Below, piece after piece: positions 44,179 to 53,180 of a DNA stretch of 64,000 bases (position 1 is the stretch's first letter; each line of letters opens with the position of its first letter). The notes below the pieces were generated by a model, which searched no databases, was not told the DNA's origin, and saw nothing but the letters and a program-made list of their open reading frames with translations. The DNA is from Pedobacter frigiditerrae (GTDB taxonomy: Bacteria > Bacteroidota > Bacteroidia > Sphingobacteriales > Sphingobacteriaceae), in NCBI RefSeq assembly GCF_004331645.1, contig NZ_SJSK01000004.1, positions 403,255-467,254 on the forward strand, written 5' to 3'. Made by a program: the position numbers and the translations under genes.

Positions 44179-46593
44179 CTATAAGGTCTTATTCAATTTT
44201 TTAAACGGATTTTTCTTTATAGACTTTTTAATTTTTGTCCATTGCTCATCAAAGAAATCGCATGACATGTAATTTACACCAACACGTAAAGCCTTTAATC
44301 CGCTTACACCTTGTAACTCCTCTAGGTCTAACATTTCCAAGTCATCCTGTAAAAAACCTTGCTCCTGTAGATATTTGATGTATTCTAAATATTCATTGGC
44401 TTCATAAGTGTTAAAATAAACCAAGGCAATTTTACCAGGTTGTGTTAATCGCTCTTCTGTTCCTTTGACTAAAACTTTATCAATTCTTTTCTTAACAACC
44501 TCATAACGAATGTTGTATGCACCCTCTACGTCAAATCTTCTCTCATCATTTCTAAAACTGATGTCAATTGGATTACTGTGAATAAATATCAACTGTGTGG
44601 TCAATAAAGACCTAGGCATCTGGCTAACCAAACTGTTAGTTAAACGAGCAACCTCTACCATTGCGGTTAATTGCCAAAGGCGAATATTTTTTAAGTACAA
44701 TAAATCAAATGGCACATCGGGTGCGATGTCTTGACCGATGTAGATATCATATTCTACACCATCAGTTCTAAACTTTGCAAAATAACAAGGATAGGAAGCC
44801 TGCAATGTTTGTTGTGCATCTTCAAGATATTCGCTAACCGCAGTGTTAATAAACTGCATCGATGTTTCTAAAGTCCGCCTGTTTTCAAATGCAATACCAC
44901 TATCAGAATTGATATTAGAAAAATAAGTCTGAACCGTTTCTTTTGCTTGTGGATGACCTTTTACAATATGTTTTAGCATTGGATAGACTTCCAATTCTAA
45001 GAACTCGTTTAACAAGGCTTCCTCACTTGAGCTAATTGCATCCTTAATTCTATTTAACCAATCTTTACAATTAAATAAAATTTTATCAATTAAATCGAGT
45101 GGAACTATTACTCTTAAATCCGTTAATGTTTTATTTAAAAGTGCTAATTGAACTTTCAAATCTTCCTTTAATGCATAATTACGTTCGATTGTAGAATTAC
45201 GAATATCTATTGCACCAAAAAGTGGATAGAGCCCCTTAAAGGTTACCGTTTCAATCTCTGCAGTTTTCTTTTTCCCTTTGTTATTTTTAAGGAAATCCCA
45301 TACTACTTGATTAAATTTCCATTGTACGGAAGGCTGTAAAGCAGTAAATTTATCTTTCAGAACTTCATCCATTTTAAAGTTAAATTCTTCTATTCTATAC
45401 TGCAATAATTGCCCTAAGAGTGGTAATGCAGAATGAAGTCTTGACACCAACTTTTCGTCTACCTCCAAGCTTTCTCTCGAATAAATTTCCATTACACCAG
45501 CCAATTGATTATTGTAATAGATTGGCAAAAATGAATAAGATTGTATTCCATTTCTTCGTAAAACCTCTAAAAATGGGAATTTTTGAATTTTAGCATCCGT
45601 TAAATTATTAAATAAAACCGGACGTGGATTATCTTTATATTCATCAACCAAGGCAAAGAAAGACTCTTCTAATAAATTATATTTTTTACCAGAATCGAGC
45701 AATATACTTTGAGAGTTTTGCTCATTATCAAATACAAACTTGTTGTTAACCATTAGAAAAGGCAACAAACCAAATTCAATGTGGCCATCTCCTGCTAAGG
45801 TTTTTAATGCTTGTATAACATGCTCATAAGCTTCGTTTTCATAAGTGTGATTAACTAAGGCATTACGAATACCATCAATTGCATGTTGCAAGGTTACATC
45901 TGATAGGGTTATTACCGTAAAACCATCAAACTTAAATTTGCTCAATGGAATAATCTCCTGCAATAAATCTATTTCTGTACCTTCTTGAATTTGAGCTGCT
46001 ACTAATTCGAAATTTAATTCAGGTAAATCACCGTCATAAGTTATATCTATAAATTGTGTGTCAGCATTTATATTGTAGAACTGTGTTAAATGAGTTTCTG
46101 GATTGGTGTAAGCATATAGAATTTCGTTTTTAAGGATTGTAGTATAGTTATAGAACCTATTCAAAATCATTCTATAAATAAACTGCAATTGTTGTTTTTC
46201 TTTCGAAGCTTCTTCTTCCTCCCCCTTTTTTTGCTGAGCGTGTAGAGAAAGAATATCATGAAAAGCATCGGTACTAAAGAAAATCTTATCCGGAACTGGT
46301 GTACTTAATGCCCAATACAAATCTTTCTCATTAGCCATTAAAGGTGTTAAAATGGTAAAGATTAATTCAAGTGTATCTTTGTAGTTCTCTAAATCTTCTG
46401 CATGGATTTCATTACGAAGCGAATCTTCTTTTTCTATCTTTTCTAATAAAAAACGATAAAACTCTGCCTTTAATGTCTTCTCTGTTTTAAGCCTTCTCTT
46501 TAAATAAGAGATTAACGGTCTAAAAGACAGCGTAGCTTCTACCTGGCAACTTATCTGTTCGTTATTATTAATCTGGATTACACTCGTGTTCAT
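44179..46593 (-). CDS. Large GAF-domain protein, end of the ppk operon
   Basis: 804 residues, soluble, no transmembrane segment or signal peptide. A GAF domain can be seen at about 255-405 (FLPIYYNNQLAGVMEIYS is the typical last strand and helix). The N-terminal 240 and C-terminal 400 residues are mainly helical and unrecognised; there is no kinase, cyclase or HTH motif. A cytoplasmic ligand-sensing scaffold is the most that can be said. It starts nine bases after the phosphoesterase-barrel gene, in the same transcript as ppk1. Confidence 0.78.
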   Translation of the reverse strand: MNTSVIQINNNEQISCQVEATLSFRPLISYLKRRLKTEKTLKAEFYRFLLEKIEKEDSLRNEIHAEDLENYKDTLELIFTILTPLMANEKDLYWALSTPVPDKIFFSTDAFHDILSLHAQQKKGEEEEASKEKQQLQFIYRMILNRFYNYTTILKNEILYAYTNPETHLTQFYNINADTQFIDITYDGDLPELNFELVAAQIQEGTEIDLLQEIIPLSKFKFDGFTVITLSDVTLQHAIDGIRNALVNHTYENEAYEHVIQALKTLAGDGHIEFGLLPFLMVNNKFVFDNEQNSQSILLDSGKKYNLLEESFFALVDEYKDNPRPVLFNNLTDAKIQKFPFLEVLRRNGIQSYSFLPIYYNNQLAGVMEIYSRESLEVDEKLVSRLHSALPLLGQLLQYRIEEFNFKMDEVLKDKFTALQPSVQWKFNQVVWDFLKNNKGKKKTAEIETVTFKGLYPLFGAIDIRNSTIERNYALKEDLKVQLALLNKTLTDLRVIVPLDLIDKILFNCKDWLNRIKDAISSSEEALLNEFLELEVYPMLKHIVKGHPQAKETVQTYFSNINSDSGIAFENRRTLETSMQFINTAVSEYLEDAQQTLQASYPCYFAKFRTDGVEYDIYIGQDIAPDVPFDLLYLKNIRLWQLTAMVEVARLTNSLVSQMPRSLLTTQLIFIHSNPIDISFRNDERRFDVEGAYNIRYEVVKKRIDKVLVKGTEERLTQPGKIALVYFNTYEANEYLEYIKYLQEQGFLQDDLEMLDLEELQGVSGLKALRVGVNYMSCDFFDEQWTKIKKSIKKNPFKKLNKTL

Positions 46594-46602
46594 CTCTTTC
46601 TT

Positions 46603-49600
46603 TTAATACCTAAAACTCATAGAAGCATAAGGATACCATCCTTCTTTAGAATGTCCCATTACAACACGGAAAATTGCTAATGAAGCTGGTGAAAAGTATA
46701 AACCTCCCCCTACTCCGTGATGCCATAAATCTGATTTTTCATTACTATTCCAAACCCTACCAACATCATAAAAACCCATTAATCCAACTTGGCCTGGCAA
46801 AACATAACTAACAAAATCTCCAAGTTTCGCCCTTAACTCTACATTATTGTAAAAGCTGTGCTGACCAGCAAATCTAAATTGACGATAGCCTAATAAATTT
46901 CCTTGTCCGCCTAAAAATAAGTTCTGATAAAATGCTGGCTTGCCAACAGTTATACCTCCACCAAATCTATCCGCTAATACAAATTTAGCTCTTCCATCGA
47001 GATTTTTATATAGCGCGATACTTGCCGTGAACTGTCCGTAAGAATTTGCGTACTTATTTAAGCTTTTATAAGCTGCCCATTTAAAATCAACATAACTTCC
47101 TAAAGTTGGCAAAATGTCGTTATCTCGTGTGTTATTAACGAAATTGACTACAATTCCACCATACAATTTGTCCTTCTCAATCTTCAAACTGTCGTAAGAA
47201 TGGAGTTGTAAATTATTTGTAATAAAACGACCAAGGTTATCATCTGCATCGAATTTGTAATATTGAAACAGTGTTCCAATACTAAAAGTAGATTTTGGCC
47301 TTCTCCATCTAAGCCCCGGTTCTAGTTGATAAATGTTAAACCTTGCTCTATAAAATCTAATGCTGTTTGCATCTCTATCATATTTAGTTTCGTTACCAAC
47401 ACCGAAAAAATTCTGCGTATTGTCAGGTGCATTAGCAATTGCTTTTAAAACAAAATCAGCCTTGCCCACTGCCTTTAACCAATCGCCGCTATAATTAAAC
47501 TTAAATGCTCCTGTTGCAAATGAATATAAGAATGAAAAATGTTGCGAATTTCCATACGGCTGTCTTCTAAAACCAGGATTGATAATTTTATAGTTTAAGC
47601 CTAACAATAAACCATCATCATTATTAAAACCAACTGCTGCATTTAAAGATGAACGGCTATACATATCCTTACCTAAATAAGAGACATTGGAAGTATCTAC
47701 CGCCATTTTTTTACGAAGCATATTTTCATCTTCGCCTGCAAATGTAGAATTCCCGTTCTTTCTGCCAAACAATTGAACGGACCTTGATGCATTTGGGATA
47801 TTGTAGTATTTTTTACCTGCACCAGCAATAATTCTTAGTTTAATATTTGATGTTTTATTGTCTAACAGCAAGCTATCATTTCCATCTTTAGTGTATAAAC
47901 GAATCTCTTTCGTTACTTCAGGGTCAAAGTTTCTACTAAAAATCTCTTCCTTAATATCTCCATCTTTTGAGATTTTATTGATTTGAACCTTTAAACGCTG
48001 ACCGGCAGAGTCTGTAATTAAAACACGTTCGTTTTTATCACTTGTTTGTATGTCTACTATCCGGTTAAAGAAATGATAATAATCATTCATTAATTTTGGC
48101 ATTGAAGCTCTTCTTTCTTTTAACCTGGTTAAAAACTGATCATGGCGCAATTTGTAATTAGGTTCTGGCAAATGTTTTAATGCCTTTTCAAAAACATCAT
48201 CAGTTAGTTTTGCGCAAAAATCTTTAATTACTTTATCCCATTCGGCTTCTGTAAACTGAGACATTAAACGACTATTCATCGCTCTGCCCTCCCATAAAAA
48301 CCAGTCAATTTTTTTAATCTCACGCTCATAGCCTTGCATCATAGGTAAAAGTGAAGAACCTTGTGCATAACGCTGAATAAAGCCATCAGAACTATAAAAA
48401 ACTTGGTCACGGTCTCTTGGTACTGCTAAATATTTCTTTCCTTTTTCAGTTTTTTCAGGATAAAATCTCCATTGGTCTTCATGTCTATCCCAATCGCCCA
48501 CCATTACATCTAAAGCCCTTGCTCGCAGCATTAACCCTGCATCGTAGGTGTTATCATTGTCTTCATCAAGCTTTTTAAACATTTTTGCAGTGTTGTCAGA
48601 ATCGCCAATTGGCTCTCTTTCTTCTAACAAGCACAAAGTATTGGCAAACATTGAAGAATAGTCACCCAAATTAGCATCAGGCGAAACCCAACCGATAATT
48701 GGCGTACTATGTGGAACGTTTACGGCTTTAGCTAAAGTTGGCACAACCAAAGCCCCAAAAGGATGTTGGGCAGACATATTGTCCTTAATGATGTCTTTAG
48801 CAAAAGTTTCTCTTAAACCTTGTGGCAATAAAACTTCTGGATATTTCTCTACACTTCTTAAAACCCATTCTTTTCCATTTTTATCTTTTAAACGAAGAGA
48901 TTTAGATTGATTGCCGCCACCCAATTGTGTTGGTGTTAAACCGCCCTTAACTTCAGATATTCTTAAAACAGGAAATTTTGTGTCCATCGCATAATCCTTA
49001 CGATAATTTTCTCCGAACAGAAAACGATGAACTTTACCTACACTATCATAAGCTGGGTGGACTTTTATGGTAATGCTATCGGCTTTAATGACTTTGTATT
49101 CGCTTTGCTGCTTAGCCATTATCTCTTTGTATGGTTGCGTATAGCTAAAAACCTTTTTTACGCCAGTATCTGCATAAACATAATATTCGTAACGCATGTT
49201 ATTGTTAAGCAATTGGTCTGCGATAACATAACCTTGGTTCATCTCTTGAAACAAAGAATTTTTTCCCTTTTTATTAGGTGTCATTTTAGAACCTGCGCCA
49301 CTTACAATTTGCAGCTGTTCTCCTTTAATTAATTGCAAGCCATGTTCATGACCAGCCGCATAAATTACGTTAGGCTTCTTACCGAAAACAGAATTAATCT
49401 GTTTCATCATGTCTTTATAGGCAGGGTGATTTAAATCTTCTGGGCTCAATAAAGTAGAACGCAACATCGGATAAATAGAACCTATAACAGGCAATGGTAT
49501 TGCTAGACTTTTATTTAATGAGGTTAAAGGCAATAAGTGATTTCTCCAGGTAAAATATCCACCGTGTGCTCCATAGCTTTGAAATGGATGGTGCGAAGCC

Positions 49601-50208
49601 AAAATGATAATCTTATCTCTATTTTGTTCCATCAAATCTTCCATACGCGTAATAACTTCCTCTTTAGTATTACAGTCGCAATCTGCTGCTGGATTACTTT
49701 TATTGTATGGAAATAACCACCATTCGCTATCGTAGGCAATAACAGTTAATTTATCAGTTAACTTTATGGCAACCGGATCTGGACAACCATTTGCAGGAAT
49801 TAACCTTAAAAGTGGATCGTTAAATGATGCTAAATAATCACTTTGTGCCTGTATTTTTGCTAAACCATTTGGTCCAGATTTATCCCAATCATGGTTACCT
49901 GGAATAAAATAAACAGCTGAACCAGCTTCACGCATTGGTTTAAATTGAGATTGGAGAATTTTACTGGTTTCAGCAAAATCGCCATAGCCAGGAATTGCCA
50001 TCCCAACCGGGTAAATATTATCTCCTAGATAAAGTGTGGTAGTTTTTCCCTTAATTACATGTTTCGCCGCATTTTTTAAAGATGCACCTTGGCCATCGTT
50101 CATCTCTCCGGCATCACCAATTAAGATAACCCTATACCTAACATCGTTTTGAGCAATTACAGTTAAGCCCTGAAATAAACATATAATTAGAAGTAGCCTT
50201 TTTAACAT
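46603..50208 (-). CDS. Metallophosphoesterase / kinase-like / outer-membrane barrel fusion
   Basis: 1,201 residues. A signal peptide (about 1-20) is followed by a calcineurin-like phosphoesterase (about 25-340) with GDAGE (31-35), GDN (62-64), GNHD (104-107), HHP (206-208) and GHEHG (286-290). The middle part (about 400-700) has GKEWVLRSVEK (445-455) and GDWDRHEDQW (571-580), then PRDRD (597-601), which resembles the Lys, catalytic-loop and metal-Asp stations of HipA, FAM20 or PI4K-type kinases (inference). The last 330 residues are an Omp85-like barrel (GGQGNLLGYRQFRF, ending SFRY). Active domains would face periplasm or surface. Confidence 0.82.
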   Translation of the reverse strand: MLKRLLLIICLFQGLTVIAQNDVRYRVILIGDAGEMNDGQGASLKNAAKHVIKGKTTTLYLGDNIYPVGMAIPGYGDFAETSKILQSQFKPMREAGSAVYFIPGNHDWDKSGPNGLAKIQAQSDYLASFNDPLLRLIPANGCPDPVAIKLTDKLTVIAYDSEWWLFPYNKSNPAADCDCNTKEEVITRMEDLMEQNRDKIIILASHHPFQSYGAHGGYFTWRNHLLPLTSLNKSLAIPLPVIGSIYPMLRSTLLSPEDLNHPAYKDMMKQINSVFGKKPNVIYAAGHEHGLQLIKGEQLQIVSGAGSKMTPNKKGKNSLFQEMNQGYVIADQLLNNNMRYEYYVYADTGVKKVFSYTQPYKEIMAKQQSEYKVIKADSITIKVHPAYDSVGKVHRFLFGENYRKDYAMDTKFPVLRISEVKGGLTPTQLGGGNQSKSLRLKDKNGKEWVLRSVEKYPEVLLPQGLRETFAKDIIKDNMSAQHPFGALVVPTLAKAVNVPHSTPIIGWVSPDANLGDYSSMFANTLCLLEEREPIGDSDNTAKMFKKLDEDNDNTYDAGLMLRARALDVMVGDWDRHEDQWRFYPEKTEKGKKYLAVPRDRDQVFYSSDGFIQRYAQGSSLLPMMQGYEREIKKIDWFLWEGRAMNSRLMSQFTEAEWDKVIKDFCAKLTDDVFEKALKHLPEPNYKLRHDQFLTRLKERRASMPKLMNDYYHFFNRIVDIQTSDKNERVLITDSAGQRLKVQINKISKDGDIKEEIFSRNFDPEVTKEIRLYTKDGNDSLLLDNKTSNIKLRIIAGAGKKYYNIPNASRSVQLFGRKNGNSTFAGEDENMLRKKMAVDTSNVSYLGKDMYSRSSLNAAVGFNNDDGLLLGLNYKIINPGFRRQPYGNSQHFSFLYSFATGAFKFNYSGDWLKAVGKADFVLKAIANAPDNTQNFFGVGNETKYDRDANSIRFYRARFNIYQLEPGLRWRRPKSTFSIGTLFQYYKFDADDNLGRFITNNLQLHSYDSLKIEKDKLYGGIVVNFVNNTRDNDILPTLGSYVDFKWAAYKSLNKYANSYGQFTASIALYKNLDGRAKFVLADRFGGGITVGKPAFYQNLFLGGQGNLLGYRQFRFAGQHSFYNNVELRAKLGDFVSYVLPGQVGLMGFYDVGRVWNSNEKSDLWHHGVGGGLYFSPASLAIFRVVMGHSKEGWYPYASMSFRY

Positions 50209-50247
50209 ATTGATATTTTGAGAGTTAAGAACAATATAATTTTAAAT

Positions 50248-51132
50248 TTAAGGTTTTTTATAATCAAACCTTAAAATATTCCCTACAGTTGTTTCACTTC
50301 CTTCGTTAGAAATATATAGATTACCAGCATTATCAAACGCAATACCTTCTGGTTGATTAAACTCGTTAGAACTTAAATGATAAACTGCTTTAATTTTCCA
50401 TTTAGAATCGGCAACAACTAATGCTTTATTAACTGAAGAAACAATGTACCATTCTTTTGTTAAAGGATTTACAGCTAATGCCGATGGATGAAAAGTTCCT
50501 TTCTTTTTGCCAGATAAATTGTCAACTTGACTAACATCTATACTAAAATTACCGGCAGATTTTAATGTGCCATCGCTTTGCAACGTTAATACATAACCAC
50601 TAGTAACTTTAGTATCTTTATCTTGTTTGCAAGTTTTACACAATACGTAAACATTACCTGTGGTTTCATCAGCAAATAAGCCTTCGTAATCTCCTTTTGG
50701 GAAAAGCCCCGTTGTTTCAGTAACTTTTGAAACCTCTGCATTTTTAGTTTCGCTTAACGGAAAAGAGTATAAATCGCCATTGCTTTTGAGCATGATCACC
50801 CAACCTTTTGCAATTGTCACATCTTCATAATCGCCTTTTTTACCAAACTTTGTCTTTGTTTCATCTTTTGTACCTAATGGAAGACTGAATAAAGCTCCAT
50901 CTTCATCCATCTCTGCATAAACAATTTTATTATCGCCTTTATTGAATGCAATTCCTGATATTTCTTGTAGAATATCTGGCATACCATATTTCTGAGGCTT
51001 TGTTAAATCATAACCAGTTGGGCTAACTGGACCTTTTGATTTTGTTTGAGAACAAGATAAAATAGCAAAACTAATTAGCGATGCTGATAAAAGTAAATAT
51101 TGTATTTTTCTGATTTTAGGGTGATTAGACAT
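50248..51132 (-). CDS. SdiA-regulated-family beta-propeller lipoprotein
   Basis: 294 residues. A lipoprotein signal (lipobox AILSC, C27) is followed by a propeller-like domain with repeats centred on ISGIAFNKGDN, GDYEDVTIAKG, GDYEGLFADE, HPSALAVNP and PEGIAFDNAGNLYIS. This is the SdiA-regulated (PF06977-type) pattern; the family has no firm function, and its propeller resembles phytase-like folds (general knowledge, not proved here). The start overlaps the ppk1 stop by eight bases. Confidence 0.82.
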   Translation of the reverse strand: MSNHPKIRKIQYLLLSASLISFAILSCSQTKSKGPVSPTGYDLTKPQKYGMPDILQEISGIAFNKGDNKIVYAEMDEDGALFSLPLGTKDETKTKFGKKGDYEDVTIAKGWVIMLKSNGDLYSFPLSETKNAEVSKVTETTGLFPKGDYEGLFADETTGNVYVLCKTCKQDKDTKVTSGYVLTLQSDGTLKSAGNFSIDVSQVDNLSGKKKGTFHPSALAVNPLTKEWYIVSSVNKALVVADSKWKIKAVYHLSSNEFNQPEGIAFDNAGNLYISNEGSETTVGNILRFDYKKP

Positions 51133-53179
51133 TGTATTTCTCTTTTAATAATTCATAAATACGATATTGAGATTGCGTTGGTTTATGTTTTGTTACGACA
51201 GGAATGTTAATCATTTTGTCATTTATTTCTACTGCTTTAACATTATCTAAGAGCTGAAGTTTTAAAATAGATTTTATTTCTGCTTTTATCTCCTCGCTAA
51301 AAATCGGAAAACACACTTCTATTCTTCTGTAAATGTTTCTGTTCATCCAATCAGCACTACCAAGATAAATTTCTTCATCTCCTTGATTATGAAAAACAAA
51401 AACTCGTCCATGTTCTAAATATCTATCTACAATTCTTACAACTTTGATGTGATCACTCATTCCTTTTACACCCGGAATTAGCCTACAAATACCTCTAATA
51501 ATTAATTCTATTTTAACACCAGCTTGCGATGCTTCATATAGTTTAGCAATTAAAATCTTTTCTTCTAAATTGTTAAGTTTGATGATAATTGACGCCTTTT
51601 CTCCAATTGAAGCATTCAAAATCTCTCTATTTATCAGATTTACAAAGGTTTGCTGTAAGTTAAATTGTGCAACCAATAAATACTCAAATTTTATTAAATC
51701 TGGGTCTGTAGGTTTAACACGTTTTGCCAGAAACATAAATAACAATTCCATTTCCCTTAACATACCCTGATGAGCAGTCATTAAAATATGGTCTGTATAA
51801 AAATTAGCTGTTGTCTCATTAAAATTACCCGTGGCAAATAAACCAGTATAGACCTTACGATTGTCGACCGCTCTTTTAACCAAGGCAATCTTTGCATGAA
51901 CTTTTAATGCGGTAACACTATAAACAATATCAACTCCAGCCTCTTTCATTTTTTTAGCCCATTTGATGTTGTTTGCTTCATCAAATCGAGCTTTTAGCTC
52001 TACCAACACAAATACTTTTTTGCCATTTTTAGCGGCGCTGATTAAAGCATTTACAATTTTAGAATCGCTAGCAACACGGTATAAAGTCACGTAAATTTCT
52101 TCAACTTGTTTGTCTGTAGCTGCCTCATTAAAAAACCTTAAAACACTATCATAAGATTGATAAGGAGGATTAACGAGCATATCCTTCTGTAAAATTTCTT
52201 CATGTAATGATTTCTCTTTTACAACTTCAGGATAATTAATTTTAGGCCAAGATTGGTTCTTGAGACTTTTATCATTTGCAGGAAAAGAAGATAAATCTTT
52301 TAAGTTATGGTATCTTCCTCCTTCAACAATGTTTGCTTTTTGAAGATTCAGCTTATCTTTTATAAACTCCATTGTAACTTCTGGCACACCAGGTTGATGT
52401 AAAAACCGAGTTGCCAAACCAAAATCGCGTTTTTGCAATTGCTTTTCTATCTGCTCTGCTAAGTTTCCTGCATATTCATCTTTCAAATCAATTTCTGCAG
52501 TACGAGTAATCTTAAAACTAAAACATCCAGTAATTTCAGCATCCTTAAAAAGTATATCAAAATTATTTCTTATGATATCATCCAAAAAGACGATAAAAGT
52601 TTCTTCGCCTTTTTCAATTTTATAAAATCTTGGTAAATTATTACTCGGAATGTTTAATATGATAGTTTGTAGCTCTCCATCCTCAATTAAATTAATTAGA
52701 AAATAAAGCTCATTATTATTAGGGAAAAAAGAAGATTTCGCATCAGCCAAATTTACAGGTTGCAAAAATGCCAAAACCTGACTCAAGAAATACCTTCTAA
52801 CCTCTTTGCATAATTCTTCAGGAATATCTACGCCATAAATAAAGTTAATCTTATGAGCTCGCAGTTGCGGAATAATGGTTTCTCTTAGCGCTTTGCCATA
52901 TTCTTGTTGCTGATTCCGGATAGCTTGATTGGCATTCTCCAACAAGTCATCGGAAATTGAAATGTTATTTTTTTCCTTTCTACTTAGTTTCTCCAATGCC
53001 AATAAAACTGGCATACGCACACGGTAAAACTCATCCAAATTGGAAGAATAAATGGAGAGAAAATTAATACGTTCTAACAAAGGGACATCAGCTCTGCTCG
53101 CTTCTTCAAGTACCCGTTCGTTAAAAGAAAGCCAACTTAAATCTCTGTCAAAAAATTCATCTTTTACAGTTGTGGGCAT
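51125..53179 (-). CDS. ppk1: Polyphosphate kinase 1
   Basis: 684 residues, normal for PPK1, which reversibly makes polyphosphate from ATP. The N domain starts DRDLSWLSFNERVLEEA. Two PLD-like C-terminal domains hold the catalytic histidines: ALKVHAKIALVKR and YLEHGRVFVFHNQGDEE. Further signatures are RFDEANNIKWAKK and GSADWMNRN. It is cytoplasmic or membrane-associated. It is one base from the HD-PycTM gene and overlaps the next gene, so it is part of a five-gene operon that is unusual in surrounding ppk with phosphohydrolase and phosphoesterase genes. Confidence 0.96.
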   Translation of the reverse strand: MPTTVKDEFFDRDLSWLSFNERVLEEASRADVPLLERINFLSIYSSNLDEFYRVRMPVLLALEKLSRKEKNNISISDDLLENANQAIRNQQQEYGKALRETIIPQLRAHKINFIYGVDIPEELCKEVRRYFLSQVLAFLQPVNLADAKSSFFPNNNELYFLINLIEDGELQTIILNIPSNNLPRFYKIEKGEETFIVFLDDIIRNNFDILFKDAEITGCFSFKITRTAEIDLKDEYAGNLAEQIEKQLQKRDFGLATRFLHQPGVPEVTMEFIKDKLNLQKANIVEGGRYHNLKDLSSFPANDKSLKNQSWPKINYPEVVKEKSLHEEILQKDMLVNPPYQSYDSVLRFFNEAATDKQVEEIYVTLYRVASDSKIVNALISAAKNGKKVFVLVELKARFDEANNIKWAKKMKEAGVDIVYSVTALKVHAKIALVKRAVDNRKVYTGLFATGNFNETTANFYTDHILMTAHQGMLREMELLFMFLAKRVKPTDPDLIKFEYLLVAQFNLQQTFVNLINREILNASIGEKASIIIKLNNLEEKILIAKLYEASQAGVKIELIIRGICRLIPGVKGMSDHIKVVRIVDRYLEHGRVFVFHNQGDEEIYLGSADWMNRNIYRRIEVCFPIFSEEIKAEIKSILKLQLLDNVKAVEINDKMINIPVVTKHKPTQSQYRIYELLKEKYNV

Positions 53180-53180
53180 T

